DNA of 64,000 nucleotides from Roseibium album (GTDB lineage Bacteria; Pseudomonadota; Alphaproteobacteria; Rhizobiales; Stappiaceae), in assembly GCF_001404515.1 (NCBI RefSeq), contig NZ_CXWE01000005.1, positions 1 through 64,000 of the forward strand, read 5' to 3'. The translations under genes were made by a program, and so were the position numbers. Below, one piece after another: positions 43,623-52,842 of the stretch; position 1 is the stretch's first letter; every line of letters starts with the position of its first letter. The notes under the pieces were generated by a model. That model saw only the letters and a list, made by a program, of their open reading frames with translations, did not search any database and was not told the origin of the DNA.

Positions 43623-45986
43623 CTATTCCGCCGCCTGTTGCATCGCTTTCTGATGTTGGTTCGGTCGCGCCTTGCGCTGTAACTCGATTGTTGCGTCCCT
43701 TGCCTTGGCAAGCTCACGATAGGCCTGATCACGACCTGACAGGTATTGTGGCGGCCAGTGTCCGACCCGCGCGCCATAATGTGCCGCGGCCCGACGCGTG
43801 AAATAGGGATCCCACATGTGCGGCCGACCGAGTGCCACGAGGTCCGCCCTCCTCGTATGCAGGATCGTGTTGACCTGGGCAGCATCGGTAATGTTGCCGA
43901 CGGCCATGGTTGCGATCCTCGGAACGTTGCGGATGGCTTCTGAAAACTGCACCTGGAACATCCGGCCGTAGACCGGTTCCTGATCGGGCACGGTCTGGCC
44001 GGCCGAAACATCGATCAGGTCGCAACCGGCTTCACGGAAGGCTTCCGCGATGGCAAAAAGGTCTTTTTCATCGAGTCCCCCCTCCTTCCAGTCGGTCGCC
44101 GAGACACGCACCGACATCGGCCTGTCTTCAGGCCAGACGGCCCGCATGGCCGCAAATACCTCAAGTGGGTACTTCAGCCGGTTTTCGATACTTCCGCCAT
44201 ACCCGTCGCTCCGGCGGTTCGTCAGTGGCGACAGGAATGAAGCGAGCAGGTAGCCGTGCGCGCAGTGCAGCTCCAGCATGTCGAAGCCTGCGCGCGCAGC
44301 ACGCTGTGCAGCTTGCACAAAGTCCTCGAGAACTCTGTCCATGCCAGCCTTGTCAAGCTCTTGCGGCACCTGGCTGACGTCGTCGAAATAGGGGATCGGA
44401 GAAGCGGATATGAGCGGCCAGTTGTCATCGGCCGTCTCGATTGGAAAATCCATTTTCTCCCAACCAAGCTGCGTGGATCCTTTCCGGCCGGAATGGCCAA
44501 GCTGCATGCAGACCCTGGCATCGGAATTGGCGTGAATGAAGTCGACGATGCGCTTCCATTGCCCCTCCTGTACATCCGTCCACATTCCCGGGCATCCAAG
44601 CGTAATGCGCGCATCCGGCGACGGACAGGTCATCTCGGTAAAGATCATCCCCATGCCGCCCAGCGCGTGCGAGGTGTAGTGTGTGAAATGCCAATCGGTC
44701 AGATTTCCGTCCTGATCTGCCGAATATTGCGCCATCGGCGACATCACCACCCGGTTGGGAACCTCCATCTCCCGGAGCCTGAAGGGTGTGAACATGGGCG
44801 TCGGGCGACTGTCGCGCACATCGACACCGCTTTCCCGGTAGTACTGCTCGTACCAGGCGGTATCGACATTCTCGACATAGTCGGGGTCGCGCAGAATGAG
44901 ATTGTCGTAAGTGATTGATTTCGCCCGGCACATCACCACCATCGAGAACTGCATGGGATCCATATCCCAGGATCGCCCCATATGTTCGAACCAACCCAGG
45001 GATACGTCGGCATTGTGCTGAATGATCTGGCAGGGCGTCCGGCGGGCATCGTCGTAAGCCTTGAAGGCCGCGCTGACCGACTGCTCGCCATGTTTGAGAA
45101 CCGCTTGTGAGAGCGCGATCCCGCATTCCATGGCAAGCTTGGTTCCCGAGCCGATGGAAAAATGCGCGGAAGCCTTCGCATCTCCCAGAATGACAATGTT
45201 CTCGTGGGACCAGTTTTCACAGAAAATCCGGGGAAACTTTCGCCAGTTCGACCGGTTCAGAAGCAGACCGTGCCCATTCAGTTCCTCTTGAAAGATCGTC
45301 TCGAGCTTCTCTTTGGAACCTTCCTCGTCAAACTCTTCGAAACCGTGACCCTGCCAGCAGGCTTCGTCCATCTCGAACACCCAGGTCGAGCGGTCAGTCT
45401 GGTACTGGTAGGTGTGAGCGCAAATGATCCCGTGCTCTGTCTTGCGGAAAAAGTAGTTGAACTCGTCCATCTGCCGGGTGGATCCCATCCAGCAGAACCG
45501 GTTGGATTTGATCGTCACGCTCGGTTTGAAGGATTCGCTGAAATGGTCGCGAATAGCCGAGTTGATGCCGTCCGAGGCAACGATGATATCAGAATCAGCG
45601 AAACGGGACTGCAGGTCTGCCGGATCGATGCGCTCGCAGAACACCATGTTGACGCCGAGTTCGCGACACCGCTCCTGCAGAATGCGTAGCAGCGCGAAGC
45701 GCGACGTTCCACAAAACCCGTTACCGGAGCAACGAATTTCCTCTCCCTTGAAATGGATCGCTATGTCGTCCCAATAGGCAAAATGATCCCGGATCTTGTC
45801 GTAGGTTTCAGGATCATGAGACAGGAACTCGTCGAGCGTATCGTCGGAGAACACGACACCGAAACCGAAAGTGTCGTCATTACGGTTCTGCTCATACACC
45901 TCAACGGTCCAGTCCGGACGCGCTTTCTTGGTGAGCAACGCGAAATAAAGGCCTCCAGGACCACCGCCCACAACCGTGATCTTCAT
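43623..45986 (-). CDS. Two-domain FAD monooxygenase/Old Yellow Enzyme reductase (salicylyl-CoA 5-hydroxylase/2-aminobenzoyl-CoA monooxygenase-reductase type)
   Basis: 787 residues, a natural fusion. The N-terminal half (1 to about 390) is an FAD monooxygenase with VVGGGPGGLYFALL and an ILGDAKASAHFSIGSGTKLA block. The C-terminal half (from TPMFTPFRLREMEVPNRVV, about residue 402) is an Old Yellow Enzyme domain with MSPMAQYSADQDG, LELHCAHGYLLASFLSP and NRRSDGYGGSIENR. Azoarcus 2-aminobenzoyl-CoA monooxygenase/reductase has this architecture: it hydroxylates and then reduces the ring of the CoA ester. The neighbouring CoA ligase supplies the substrate. Beta-oxidation-type genes for the later steps are not in the window. 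Confidence 0.9.
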   Translation of the reverse strand: MKITVVGGGPGGLYFALLTKKARPDWTVEVYEQNRNDDTFGFGVVFSDDTLDEFLSHDPETYDKIRDHFAYWDDIAIHFKGEEIRCSGNGFCGTSRFALLRILQERCRELGVNMVFCERIDPADLQSRFADSDIIVASDGINSAIRDHFSESFKPSVTIKSNRFCWMGSTRQMDEFNYFFRKTEHGIICAHTYQYQTDRSTWVFEMDEACWQGHGFEEFDEEGSKEKLETIFQEELNGHGLLLNRSNWRKFPRIFCENWSHENIVILGDAKASAHFSIGSGTKLAMECGIALSQAVLKHGEQSVSAAFKAYDDARRTPCQIIQHNADVSLGWFEHMGRSWDMDPMQFSMVVMCRAKSITYDNLILRDPDYVENVDTAWYEQYYRESGVDVRDSRPTPMFTPFRLREMEVPNRVVMSPMAQYSADQDGNLTDWHFTHYTSHALGGMGMIFTEMTCPSPDARITLGCPGMWTDVQEGQWKRIVDFIHANSDARVCMQLGHSGRKGSTQLGWEKMDFPIETADDNWPLISASPIPYFDDVSQVPQELDKAGMDRVLEDFVQAAQRAARAGFDMLELHCAHGYLLASFLSPLTNRRSDGYGGSIENRLKYPLEVFAAMRAVWPEDRPMSVRVSATDWKEGGLDEKDLFAIAEAFREAGCDLIDVSAGQTVPDQEPVYGRMFQVQFSEAIRNVPRIATMAVGNITDAAQVNTILHTRRADLVALGRPHMWDPYFTRRAAAHYGARVGHWPPQYLSGRDQAYRELAKARDATIELQRKARPNQHQKAMQQAAE

Positions 45987-46205
45987 TCTGCGCTCCCTGA
46001 TGCGACCTGAACCGGTCCGGAAATTTATCTTATATATTATTATTTTATGTATAAAGTAATTTCAAGGCCAATTATCACACCAATTTTAAAACATTGTTCT
46101 TACTAGTGTTTTTTGATTTCTTCGAATTTCGGTTGCCGATATCAGCGACATTGCGACGACACAAAGCAATTGGCAGATGCCGGACTGGATGATATTTGCC
46201 GCATT

Positions 46206-46709
46206 ATGGACGACCAAACGAACAACCCGCTGCGCGGACACCCTGTCGAAGACGACTATGATGACCGTCAACGCCGGGTCCTGCGGTTTTGGCTTCAACT
46301 TGTTCGCACATCGCGGCGTATCGAAACCGAAATCGGCGCTCGTATGCAAAAGTCCTTTGGCGTCCGCTTTGTCCGGTTTGACGTCCTGTCCCAGCTCTAC
46401 CGGGCACCTGACAGAACTCTGTCCATAGGCGATCTTGGCGCAAGCCTGCTTGCTCCATCCGGCAATATTTCCTCGTTGCTTGACAGGATGGAAGCGGATG
46501 AGATGGTTCAGCGCGTGCCGGACCCGACCGATCGCCGTCGCTATCTCATACGCATGACCAAGCAGGGACTAGACCAGTTTCACCACATGGCGCAGGCCAA
46601 CGCCGAGTGGGTTTCAGACGCGTTCAGCAACATTGATGACGACACGTTGGAGCGTCTTCACTCGGAACTGAGTTCGATCGCCAGAAACGCGAACAAGCGA
46701 GCCGACTGA
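46206..46709 (+). CDS. MarR-family transcriptional regulator
   Basis: 167 residues: a winged helix with RTLSIGDLGASLLAPSGNISSLLDRMEADEMV as recognition region (key blocks IGDLGASL and NISSLLDRM) and the wing PDPTDRRRYLIRMT. It is divergent from the aromatic operon, the usual arrangement for a repressor released by an aromatic CoA ester or acid. The start is uncertain: ATG at 46206 has no clear ribosome-binding site, and the frame is open back to a TTG at 46113. The AT-rich 46015-46100 gap should hold both promoters; I see no perfect palindrome in it. Confidence 0.85.
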   Translation: MDDQTNNPLRGHPVEDDYDDRQRRVLRFWLQLVRTSRRIETEIGARMQKSFGVRFVRFDVLSQLYRAPDRTLSIGDLGASLLAPSGNISSLLDRMEADEMVQRVPDPTDRRRYLIRMTKQGLDQFHHMAQANAEWVSDAFSNIDDDTLERLHSELSSIARNANKRAD

Positions 46710-46813
46710 CACCGCCACAATTCCGCGTCATCAATGCACTGTTCCATCGTTTTTCCATGCGTCTTCTGAAAAGTATGTGCTGTCCGCCGGCAAATGCCGG
46801 AATCCTTGACCGG

Positions 46814-47347
46814 TCAGAACTCTTTCGGTGCCTCTTCCCAGTTCCGTTTGAGCAGGAACTGGTTTTTGAAATTCTTCAGTCCCAGCATGACCTCTGCATC
46901 CGCGATGTCCTTGACACCATGGACGTGCGTTTCCAGAAAGGAAACAAGATCGTCACGTTCATCGCAAACAAGTTCGACCAGCAGGTCGAAGCGCCCTGTC
47001 ACCCATAGCACATAGACAACGCTCGACACCTTGCCCAATCGTTCCGCAACACTGAACGGAGTGACGCCCGGGGCAACCTTCAGGCAGATCATTGCGTCAG
47101 CCTTGTATTCGGAGGCCGAGGGATCTGCGATGGCAACAATCCTGAGCAAACCGGCGTCCTTCATGCCGTTTACCCGGTTTCGCACCGTACCTTCCGAAAC
47201 GTTGAGTTTCTGCGCGATTTCCGAAAACGGCATGCGCCCATCGATTTCAAGCATCTGAACGATCTCGCTGTTCAGCCGGTCTTCAACCGAATGCGTGCTC
47301 CGCTGGCGCGTGGATTTTTCCGGTTCCGGTTTTTGCGGTATGTTCAC
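46814..47347 (-). CDS. Lrp/AsnC-family transcriptional regulator
   Basis: 177 residues: an AsnC-type HTH (MLEIDGRMPFSEIAQKLNVS, then EGTVRNRVNGMKDAGLL), followed by a RAM/AsnC ligand domain (ICLKVAPGVTPFSVAERLG, VLWVTGRFDLLVELVC). GTG at 47347 follows AGGAAAAAA. It is convergent with marR and lies downstream of the sarcosine-oxidase-type operon, 350 bp away. Its N terminus is about 20 residues longer than usual and highly charged. Its target is not evident. Confidence 0.88.
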   Translation of the reverse strand: MNIPQKPEPEKSTRQRSTHSVEDRLNSEIVQMLEIDGRMPFSEIAQKLNVSEGTVRNRVNGMKDAGLLRIVAIADPSASEYKADAMICLKVAPGVTPFSVAERLGKVSSVVYVLWVTGRFDLLVELVCDERDDLVSFLETHVHGVKDIADAEVMLGLKNFKNQFLLKRNWEEAPKEF

Positions 47348-47698
47348 TTTTTTCCTCTGCGTTTCCTCGCTGCAATCCGATGAATTGGATCTGCAGTCGG
47401 GTAACGATCATAACGGTGTACAAGACACAACATCAAACCGTTCTGCCGTTGGACAAACAAGTCCCGCCACCGCAACTTGTTTGTCCAACGGCAGAACGAG
47501 AGAACGAAGAAGATCGTACCGTGTCACTTGGAGAAATCGAAATTTTTCAATCCGCCAAAGTGCCGACGCTCTTGCGCTGACCCGCGACCTGCTCGGCCTG
47601 ACCGTGAGAACCCATTCCGCCATAGGTCAGGGCCCTTTGGCCCAACATCCGGCATCTGGATTGAAATCCCGGGGAAGGTAGCTCTTCTGTGTGCTTCG
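47348..47698. other. Gene-free interval holding a long hairpin
   Basis: No supportable coding region lies in these 351 bp. The notable content is the 23-bp inverted repeat listed separately, and a small GGGCC/GGCCC hairpin near 47627-47641. The interval separates the last subunit gene of the sarcosine-oxidase-type operon from the Lrp gene, so it must hold the end of the operon and the Lrp promoter. Confidence 0.6.
47439..47498. repeat. 23-bp perfect inverted repeat with 14-base loop
   Basis: Arms at 47439-47461 and 47476-47498 are exactly complementary over 23 bp; the loop (47462-47475) is TCCCGCCACCGCAA. The arm reads CGTTCTGCCGTTGGACAAAC followed by AAG. No U-run follows on either strand. 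It is much longer than the terminators elsewhere in the window. It could be the operon's 3' hairpin, a REP-like element or a remnant of a mobile element end. Confidence 0.85.
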
Positions 47699-48292
47699 TC
47701 ACTTCCTGTCCGGGTAAAGCAACAGGGTTGATCCGAGGGCTGTCAGGATGGCGTGGTGGAACGATTTCGCGAAGGAACGACCAGCCAGGAGCCGATAGTG
47801 ACGATCTTGCTCGACACAGATCAGAAAACAGCCGATATGCTCGACAACGGTTCTCACCGCTGATCCGCTTTCCAGCTTCCACACATCAGCTGCGGTCAAG
47901 CGTTCAAACACAGCGGGAAGTTTGTCCCCGGTCACATCGAGACAGACCCAACCGTCATTTTGTTCCGTCACGGATGCAGTTTCGCCAAGCCGCTCCTTCA
48001 GTTCGCTTGCAAGAAGCTCGTGATTTTCATGCTCGGCCAGTATCATCCATTGATCTGGCCCCATCCAGAAAGCGGCGTGGTCCTCCCCCACGACAAAAGC
48101 TCCGGCCTCCGGCGCATCGCATTTCAGAATTTGCCTTAGAGCGGCACGGACATCTTTGCCGCGGCCGGAACGGGACGCGACAGAAGCAATTGCGATATTT
48201 CTGTTTTCTTCGATGCCATTGCCGCCAACCTCGATGCGGTCAGCAGCTTCCGGTCCAAGAGCCGGAGCGGGCGAAAGACGATACTCAGGCAC
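47699..48292 (-). CDS. soxG/mgdD: Sarcosine oxidase-type gamma subunit (probable N-methylglutamate dehydrogenase MgdD)
   Basis: 197 residues, normal for SoxG. The fold resembles half of a GcvT/YgfZ domain; the segment WMGPDQWMILAEHE and the end HIGCFLICVEQDRHYRLLAGRSFAKSF (key block YRLLAGRSFA) are typical. GTG at 48292 follows GGAAGGAG and overlaps the alpha-subunit stop by 8 bp; the frame open to 48334 has no better start. It is the last gene of the beta-delta-alpha-gamma operon. It contributes to assembly of the complex and has no catalytic site of its own. Confidence 0.85.
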   Translation of the reverse strand: MPEYRLSPAPALGPEAADRIEVGGNGIEENRNIAIASVASRSGRGKDVRAALRQILKCDAPEAGAFVVGEDHAAFWMGPDQWMILAEHENHELLASELKERLGETASVTEQNDGWVCLDVTGDKLPAVFERLTAADVWKLESGSAVRTVVEHIGCFLICVEQDRHYRLLAGRSFAKSFHHAILTALGSTLLLYPDRK

Positions 48293-51242
48293 GGAGACGC
48301 TCTCCTTCCGGATCGATAAAATGCGGACTGACAACCTTGGCTTTCAAGGTAGCACCTTCAATCGGGTTGGCCACTTCGATCTGCTCGCCCAAACGCTCCG
48401 ATCCCCGCTCCAGGAAACAAAGCGCGATCGATTTCTGCAAATGCGGAGAATAAGCGGTCGATGTGACCCAGCCTTCGTCATTTGCCGCGATGTGATGATT
48501 GCCTTCCGTGAACAGATGCCCACCTGCCGGCAAAGTCTGTGTCGGCTCAACAGCTTCCAGCCCGACGAGGCGCAGGCCGGAATCGCTGGACAATCCCTCA
48601 CGACGCGCAAGCACGGCTCCTATGCTGTCTTTCTTGGTGGAAACCATTCGTCCCATGCCCAGATGGGCGGCGGAGGTCTGCCCGTTCAATTCGTTGCCGG
48701 CTGCATGTCCCTTTTCGATACGCAACACACCAAGCGCTTCGGTACCGTAAGGCACCACGTCAAATTCCTCTCCGGCCGCTATCAACGCCCGGACAAGACT
48801 GTCGCCGTAGCGGGTCGGAACCGCGATTTCGTAAGCCAGTTCACCGGAAAACGAGATCCGGAACAAACGCGCCCGAACGCCGCCACAGACCGTAATCTCC
48901 GCACAGCCCATAAAGGGAAACGCTTCGTTGGAAATGTCGAATGCCGGATCGACGATTTTGCGCAGCAGATTTCGCGCATTTGGTCCGGCAACCGCGTATT
49001 GCGCCCAGGCCTCGGTTGTCGAAATCAGCTGAACGTCCAATTGCGGACACAGGCACTGGCGGACAAATTCCATGTGCCTGTAAACGCCGACAGCGTTGGC
49101 AGTCGTTGTCGTTACGACAAAATGGTCCTCCGCCAATCTGGCGGCCGTGCCGTCGTCCATCGCAATTCCGTCTTCACGCAGCATGAGCCCGTAGCGGGTC
49201 TTGCCCACGGCCAGTTTGGCAAAACCGTTGCAATAAACCTTGTTCAGGAAGGTTGCCGCATCCGCGCCCTGGACGTCCACCTTGCCGAGTGTGGTCACAT
49301 CGCAAACGCCAACAGACTTGCGCACTGCCAGCACTTCCCGGTCGACACTCTGGCGCCAGTAGCTTTCGCCCGCTCGCGGAAACCACTGGGCACGCAGCCA
49401 CATGCCAGCTTCCACGAAGACAGCGCCCTGTTCTTCTGCCCAGACATGACTGGGCGTCCGGCGAACAGGGCGAAAGTCCTCGTCCCTGGACCGCCCGGCA
49501 AGCGCACCGATGGCCACAGGCGTATAGGGGGGACGAAATATGGTGGTACCGGTCTCCGGAATGGACTTTCCGGAGAGTTCGGCCATGATCGCAAGTCCAC
49601 CGAGATTGGATGTCTTTCCCTGATCGGTCGCCATACCAAGCGTGGTATAGCGCTTGAGGTGTTCGACCGAGACAAAGCCTTCCTGGTGCGCGAGTTTGAC
49701 ATCCTTCACCGTGACATCGTTCTGGAGGTCAAGCCAGGCGCGGCCTTTGCCCTCTCCCGTATGCCAGAACGCCGAAACGGCGACTGGGCCGTCATCCGGG
49801 TCTGGCGTATCGATTGCGGTCGCATCGATACCGATTGCGCTGAGCGCCGCAACGGTCTTTTCCGTCCCTTCCTGCAGGGCTCCGGACGTTGAAAGGGTCC
49901 CGTTGGCGGCCCCGGCAACGGTCATGGCGACAGGCAAGCTGCTCCCGGGAACAAATGCGGAAATCTTCTCGTTCCACTGAGGACGGCCACGCTGATGGCA
50001 CGTCAGTGCAACCGCCGGGTTCCAGCCACCTGAAACGCCAAGGGCTCCGCATGAGATTGTACGGATCGCACCATCGGCGAGCCGCACCTTGATCTCCTTG
50101 AGACCCAGGCGACCGGCTGAATCAACAACCCTTGCGCCCGCCACGAGCGGATAATCCGCCAGGGGTTTGGCGTCATCGCGCACGTCAATGACCGCCTTGA
50201 CCTCAACGCCCTTCGCCAAGAGATCCCGCGCGGTACGATGGCCGTCGTCATTGTTTGTGAAGACGGCAACGGTCCGGTCCACGGTGACCGACCATCGATT
50301 GGCATAATCGCGCATTGCGCCTGCCATCAAGATCCCGGGACGATCATTGTTTTCGAACGCGATTGGCCGCTCGGTCGCCCCGGCACACAACATCGTCTGA
50401 CTGGCATAGATCCGCCAGAGGATCTGCCGTGGCAGGCTGGGGTCGGGGTCGGCCAAATGGTCGGCAATCCGCTCCACCGCACCGTGGACGCCATGATCAT
50501 AGGCTCCGAAAACGGTGGTTCTGGACAGAATACGCACATTCTTTGAGTTGCGAAGTTCAGAAAGTGAACTTTCAAGCCATTCGCTGGCGGGATGTTCGTT
50601 CAGTGCCAGGTTTTCCGACTTCAATCTACCGCCGAGTTCGAAGTCTTCTTCGGCCAGGATTACCCGGACCCCGGCGCGGGCGGCAGTCAGGGCAGATGCA
50701 AGACCCGCCGGCCCTGATCCGATGACAAGAAGGTCACAGTGCAGGAAACCCTTCTCATACACATCCGGGTCCGCTTCCATCGAGATGGAGCCGAGACCGG
50801 CCGCCTTGCGAATGATCGGCTCATAAACCTTTGCCCAGAAAGCCTTCGGCCACATGAATGTCTTGTAGTAGAAACCGGCAGTCAGAAAATTCGAGAACGC
50901 ATCATTGATTGCCAAGACGTCGAACGCCAGGGAGGGCCAGCGGTTCTGGCTCATCGCACTCAGGCCCTCGAAAAGTTCCGCCACGGTCGCGCGGGTATTT
51001 GGTTCGCGCCTGGCGCCGTCGCGCAATTCGACAAGCGCATTCGGTTCTTCAGAACCGGAAGTGACAACCCCGCGTGGCCGGTGGTACTTGAAGCTCCGGC
51101 CCATCAGTTTCACGTTGTTCGCAAGGAGCGCGGACGCAAGCGTATCGCCCTTGAAACCGGAATAGGACGTGCCGTCGAAGCGGAAGGAAAGCGGCCTGGA
51201 TCGATCGATGAGGCCACCGGACAGCCTGTTCACTTGCGTCAT
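48285..51242 (-). CDS. soxA/mgdC: Sarcosine oxidase-type alpha subunit (probable N-methylglutamate dehydrogenase MgdC)
   Basis: 985 residues, normal for SoxA. An N-terminal ferredoxin-like region (GDTLASALLANNVKLMGRSF) precedes an NAD/FAD-type dinucleotide domain (LLVIGSGPAGLASALTAARAG, about residues 168-188). From about residue 600 it has an aminomethyltransferase (GcvT-like) domain that binds tetrahydrofolate (SVGVCDVTTLGKVDVQGADA; ISFSGELAYEIAVP). Such complexes oxidise an N-methyl amino acid and pass the methyl carbon to tetrahydrofolate. Overlaps with the delta and gamma genes show a tight operon. With gmaS and mgsABC nearby, N-methylglutamate is the likelier substrate than sarcosine. 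Confidence 0.88.
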   Translation of the reverse strand: MTQVNRLSGGLIDRSRPLSFRFDGTSYSGFKGDTLASALLANNVKLMGRSFKYHRPRGVVTSGSEEPNALVELRDGARREPNTRATVAELFEGLSAMSQNRWPSLAFDVLAINDAFSNFLTAGFYYKTFMWPKAFWAKVYEPIIRKAAGLGSISMEADPDVYEKGFLHCDLLVIGSGPAGLASALTAARAGVRVILAEEDFELGGRLKSENLALNEHPASEWLESSLSELRNSKNVRILSRTTVFGAYDHGVHGAVERIADHLADPDPSLPRQILWRIYASQTMLCAGATERPIAFENNDRPGILMAGAMRDYANRWSVTVDRTVAVFTNNDDGHRTARDLLAKGVEVKAVIDVRDDAKPLADYPLVAGARVVDSAGRLGLKEIKVRLADGAIRTISCGALGVSGGWNPAVALTCHQRGRPQWNEKISAFVPGSSLPVAMTVAGAANGTLSTSGALQEGTEKTVAALSAIGIDATAIDTPDPDDGPVAVSAFWHTGEGKGRAWLDLQNDVTVKDVKLAHQEGFVSVEHLKRYTTLGMATDQGKTSNLGGLAIMAELSGKSIPETGTTIFRPPYTPVAIGALAGRSRDEDFRPVRRTPSHVWAEEQGAVFVEAGMWLRAQWFPRAGESYWRQSVDREVLAVRKSVGVCDVTTLGKVDVQGADAATFLNKVYCNGFAKLAVGKTRYGLMLREDGIAMDDGTAARLAEDHFVVTTTTANAVGVYRHMEFVRQCLCPQLDVQLISTTEAWAQYAVAGPNARNLLRKIVDPAFDISNEAFPFMGCAEITVCGGVRARLFRISFSGELAYEIAVPTRYGDSLVRALIAAGEEFDVVPYGTEALGVLRIEKGHAAGNELNGQTSAAHLGMGRMVSTKKDSIGAVLARREGLSSDSGLRLVGLEAVEPTQTLPAGGHLFTEGNHHIAANDEGWVTSTAYSPHLQKSIALCFLERGSERLGEQIEVANPIEGATLKAKVVSPHFIDPEGERLRA

Positions 51243-51526
51243 TTGGCAGTTTCTCCTGCCAACGCCACGTCCCGGGCGAGTTCGGCCTTCAGGATTTCAT
51301 GCGTTGTCGTGTCGCGCGTGACCACCAGCCAGGATCTGTCACCTTGCTCGTGAAACCAGAGTTCCCTGTGAACACCGGCTGGATTGTTGCGCTGATACTG
51401 GTAGTCATGAAATGCCGAGGAAGCATCTTCCGCCTGCCAGTCCGGCCGGTCGAGAAGGGATGCATCTCCGAGGTAGACAAATTCCTGGGCATCTCTTGGA
51501 CCCAATATCGGGTGTGGAATGATCAT
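51239..51526 (-). CDS. soxD/mgdB: Sarcosine oxidase-type delta subunit (probable MgdB), zinc cysteines missing
   Basis: A 95-residue subunit that in heterotetrameric sarcosine oxidases binds zinc through three Cys and one His (C6, C9, H59, C63 in the known structure). Here the opening MIIPHPILGPRD has His and Leu where the CPxCG cysteines should be, H59 is retained (WFHEQGDRSW) and the last Cys is D63. There is no cysteine in the protein. The rest (EFVYLGDASLLDRPDW, VTRDTTTHEI) is clearly SoxD-like. It overlaps the alpha gene by ATGA. Zinc is either absent or bound in a different way. Confidence 0.87.
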   Translation of the reverse strand: MIIPHPILGPRDAQEFVYLGDASLLDRPDWQAEDASSAFHDYQYQRNNPAGVHRELWFHEQGDRSWLVVTRDTTTHEILKAELARDVALAGETAK

Positions 51527-51543
51527 CTGTCTTGTCCGAGCCC

Positions 51544-52797
51544 TTAGTGCAGATTGGGTTGAGCGCCTGCGCCCTTCTCATCGATCATGAGGCCCTTTTC
51601 GAACCGGTCGAACCGGTAGGCGGTGGCAGTCTCATGCGGTGTGTCTGTCGCCAGAAGATGGGCGAACACCCGGCCTGATGCGGGCGTTGCCTTGAAGCCG
51701 CCATAGCACCAGCCGCCATTGAAATAGAGGCCATCGATCTGCGTCCGGTCGATAATCGGAGATCCGTCCATGGACATGTCCATGACGCCACCCCACATGC
51801 GCAGCAGCCGCGTCCGCCCGATCATCGGCATCAGAGCCATGCCACCCTCGCAGACATCTTCCACAACCGGCAGGTTTCCGCGTTGCGCATAGGTGTTGTA
51901 GCCGTCGATATCGCCACCGAACACAAGGCCGCCCTTGTCGGATTGGCTGACGTAAAAATGCCCGGCGCCAAATGTGATGACACCCGGCAGGACCGGTTTC
52001 AGACCTTCGGAAACAAATGCCTGCAGGACGTGGCTTTCGATGGGAAGGCGCATTCCGGCTTGGGACATGACCCTGCCCGAGGAGCCTGCGACAGCAACGC
52101 CGATTTTGCCGGCACCGATGTAGCCCCTTGAGGTTTCTACCCCCAAAACCCTGTTGTTCTCGATCCTGAAGCCGGTGACTTCACAATTTTGAATGATGTC
52201 GACGCCGTGCCTGTCCGCAGAGCGCGCGTACCCCCAGGCAACCGCGTCGTGACGCACGGTCCCACCGCGCCTGTGCATCAGGGCTCCCTTGATCGGAAAA
52301 CGCGCATTGTTGAAATTGAGGAAGGGAGCTTCACTCCGCACGCCATCCGTATCCAGCAATTCAGCATCGGAACCGTGCAGGATCATGCCGTTTCCGCGCC
52401 GCCGTGCAGCGTCTCGCTGCGCATCCGAATGAAAGAGGTTCATGACGCCGCGCTGACTGACCATGGCGTTGTAGTTCAGGTCCTGTTCAAGTCCTTCCCA
52501 AAGCTGCAGTGACAGCTCATAGAACGGCTCGTTGCCCGGCAGGAGATAATTCGACCGGATGATCGTCGTGTTTCTGCCGACATTTCCGCCGCCGATCCAT
52601 CCCTTTTCCAATACTGCTATGCGGGACTTGCGATAAACCTTGGCCAGATAATGCGCTGTGGCGAGACCGTGTCCACCGCCTCCGACGATGACAAAGTCAT
52701 AGCCGGGTTGCGGCTCGGGATTTCTCCATGCCGGCTTCCATCCGGAATGCCCTCTCAAGGCTTCCTTTATCAACCTGAAACCGGAATACGACACCAT
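51544..52797 (-). CDS. soxB/mgdA: Sarcosine oxidase-type beta subunit (probable N-methylglutamate dehydrogenase MgdA)
   Basis: 417 residues, the catalytic flavoprotein of the complex (DAO fold). The FAD motif is VIVGGGGHGLATAHYLA at about residues 35-51; the region RRGGTVRHDAVAWGYARSAD holds the His that carries covalent FMN in this family; the C-terminal block is GLYFNGGWCYGGFKATPASG. It leads the operon beta-delta-alpha-gamma. It oxidises the N-methyl group of its substrate; operon context favours N-methylglutamate. Confidence 0.9.
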   Translation of the reverse strand: MVSYSGFRLIKEALRGHSGWKPAWRNPEPQPGYDFVIVGGGGHGLATAHYLAKVYRKSRIAVLEKGWIGGGNVGRNTTIIRSNYLLPGNEPFYELSLQLWEGLEQDLNYNAMVSQRGVMNLFHSDAQRDAARRRGNGMILHGSDAELLDTDGVRSEAPFLNFNNARFPIKGALMHRRGGTVRHDAVAWGYARSADRHGVDIIQNCEVTGFRIENNRVLGVETSRGYIGAGKIGVAVAGSSGRVMSQAGMRLPIESHVLQAFVSEGLKPVLPGVITFGAGHFYVSQSDKGGLVFGGDIDGYNTYAQRGNLPVVEDVCEGGMALMPMIGRTRLLRMWGGVMDMSMDGSPIIDRTQIDGLYFNGGWCYGGFKATPASGRVFAHLLATDTPHETATAYRFDRFEKGLMIDEKGAGAQPNLH

Positions 52798-52842
52798 GAC
52801 CTCGCGCTTGTTGAGCCTTCAAGTCTGGCATCTGGCGCGGTT

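Noticed and set aside
46785..46800. CCGGCA/TGCCGG palindrome between marR and the Lrp gene
   Set aside because: The loop is only two bases and no U-run follows; not enough for a terminator or operator call.
48156..49892. 578-codon open frame on the plus strand
   Set aside because: It is antisense to the alpha and gamma oxidase subunits, which have clear domains; the frame is a by-product of GC-rich codon bias.
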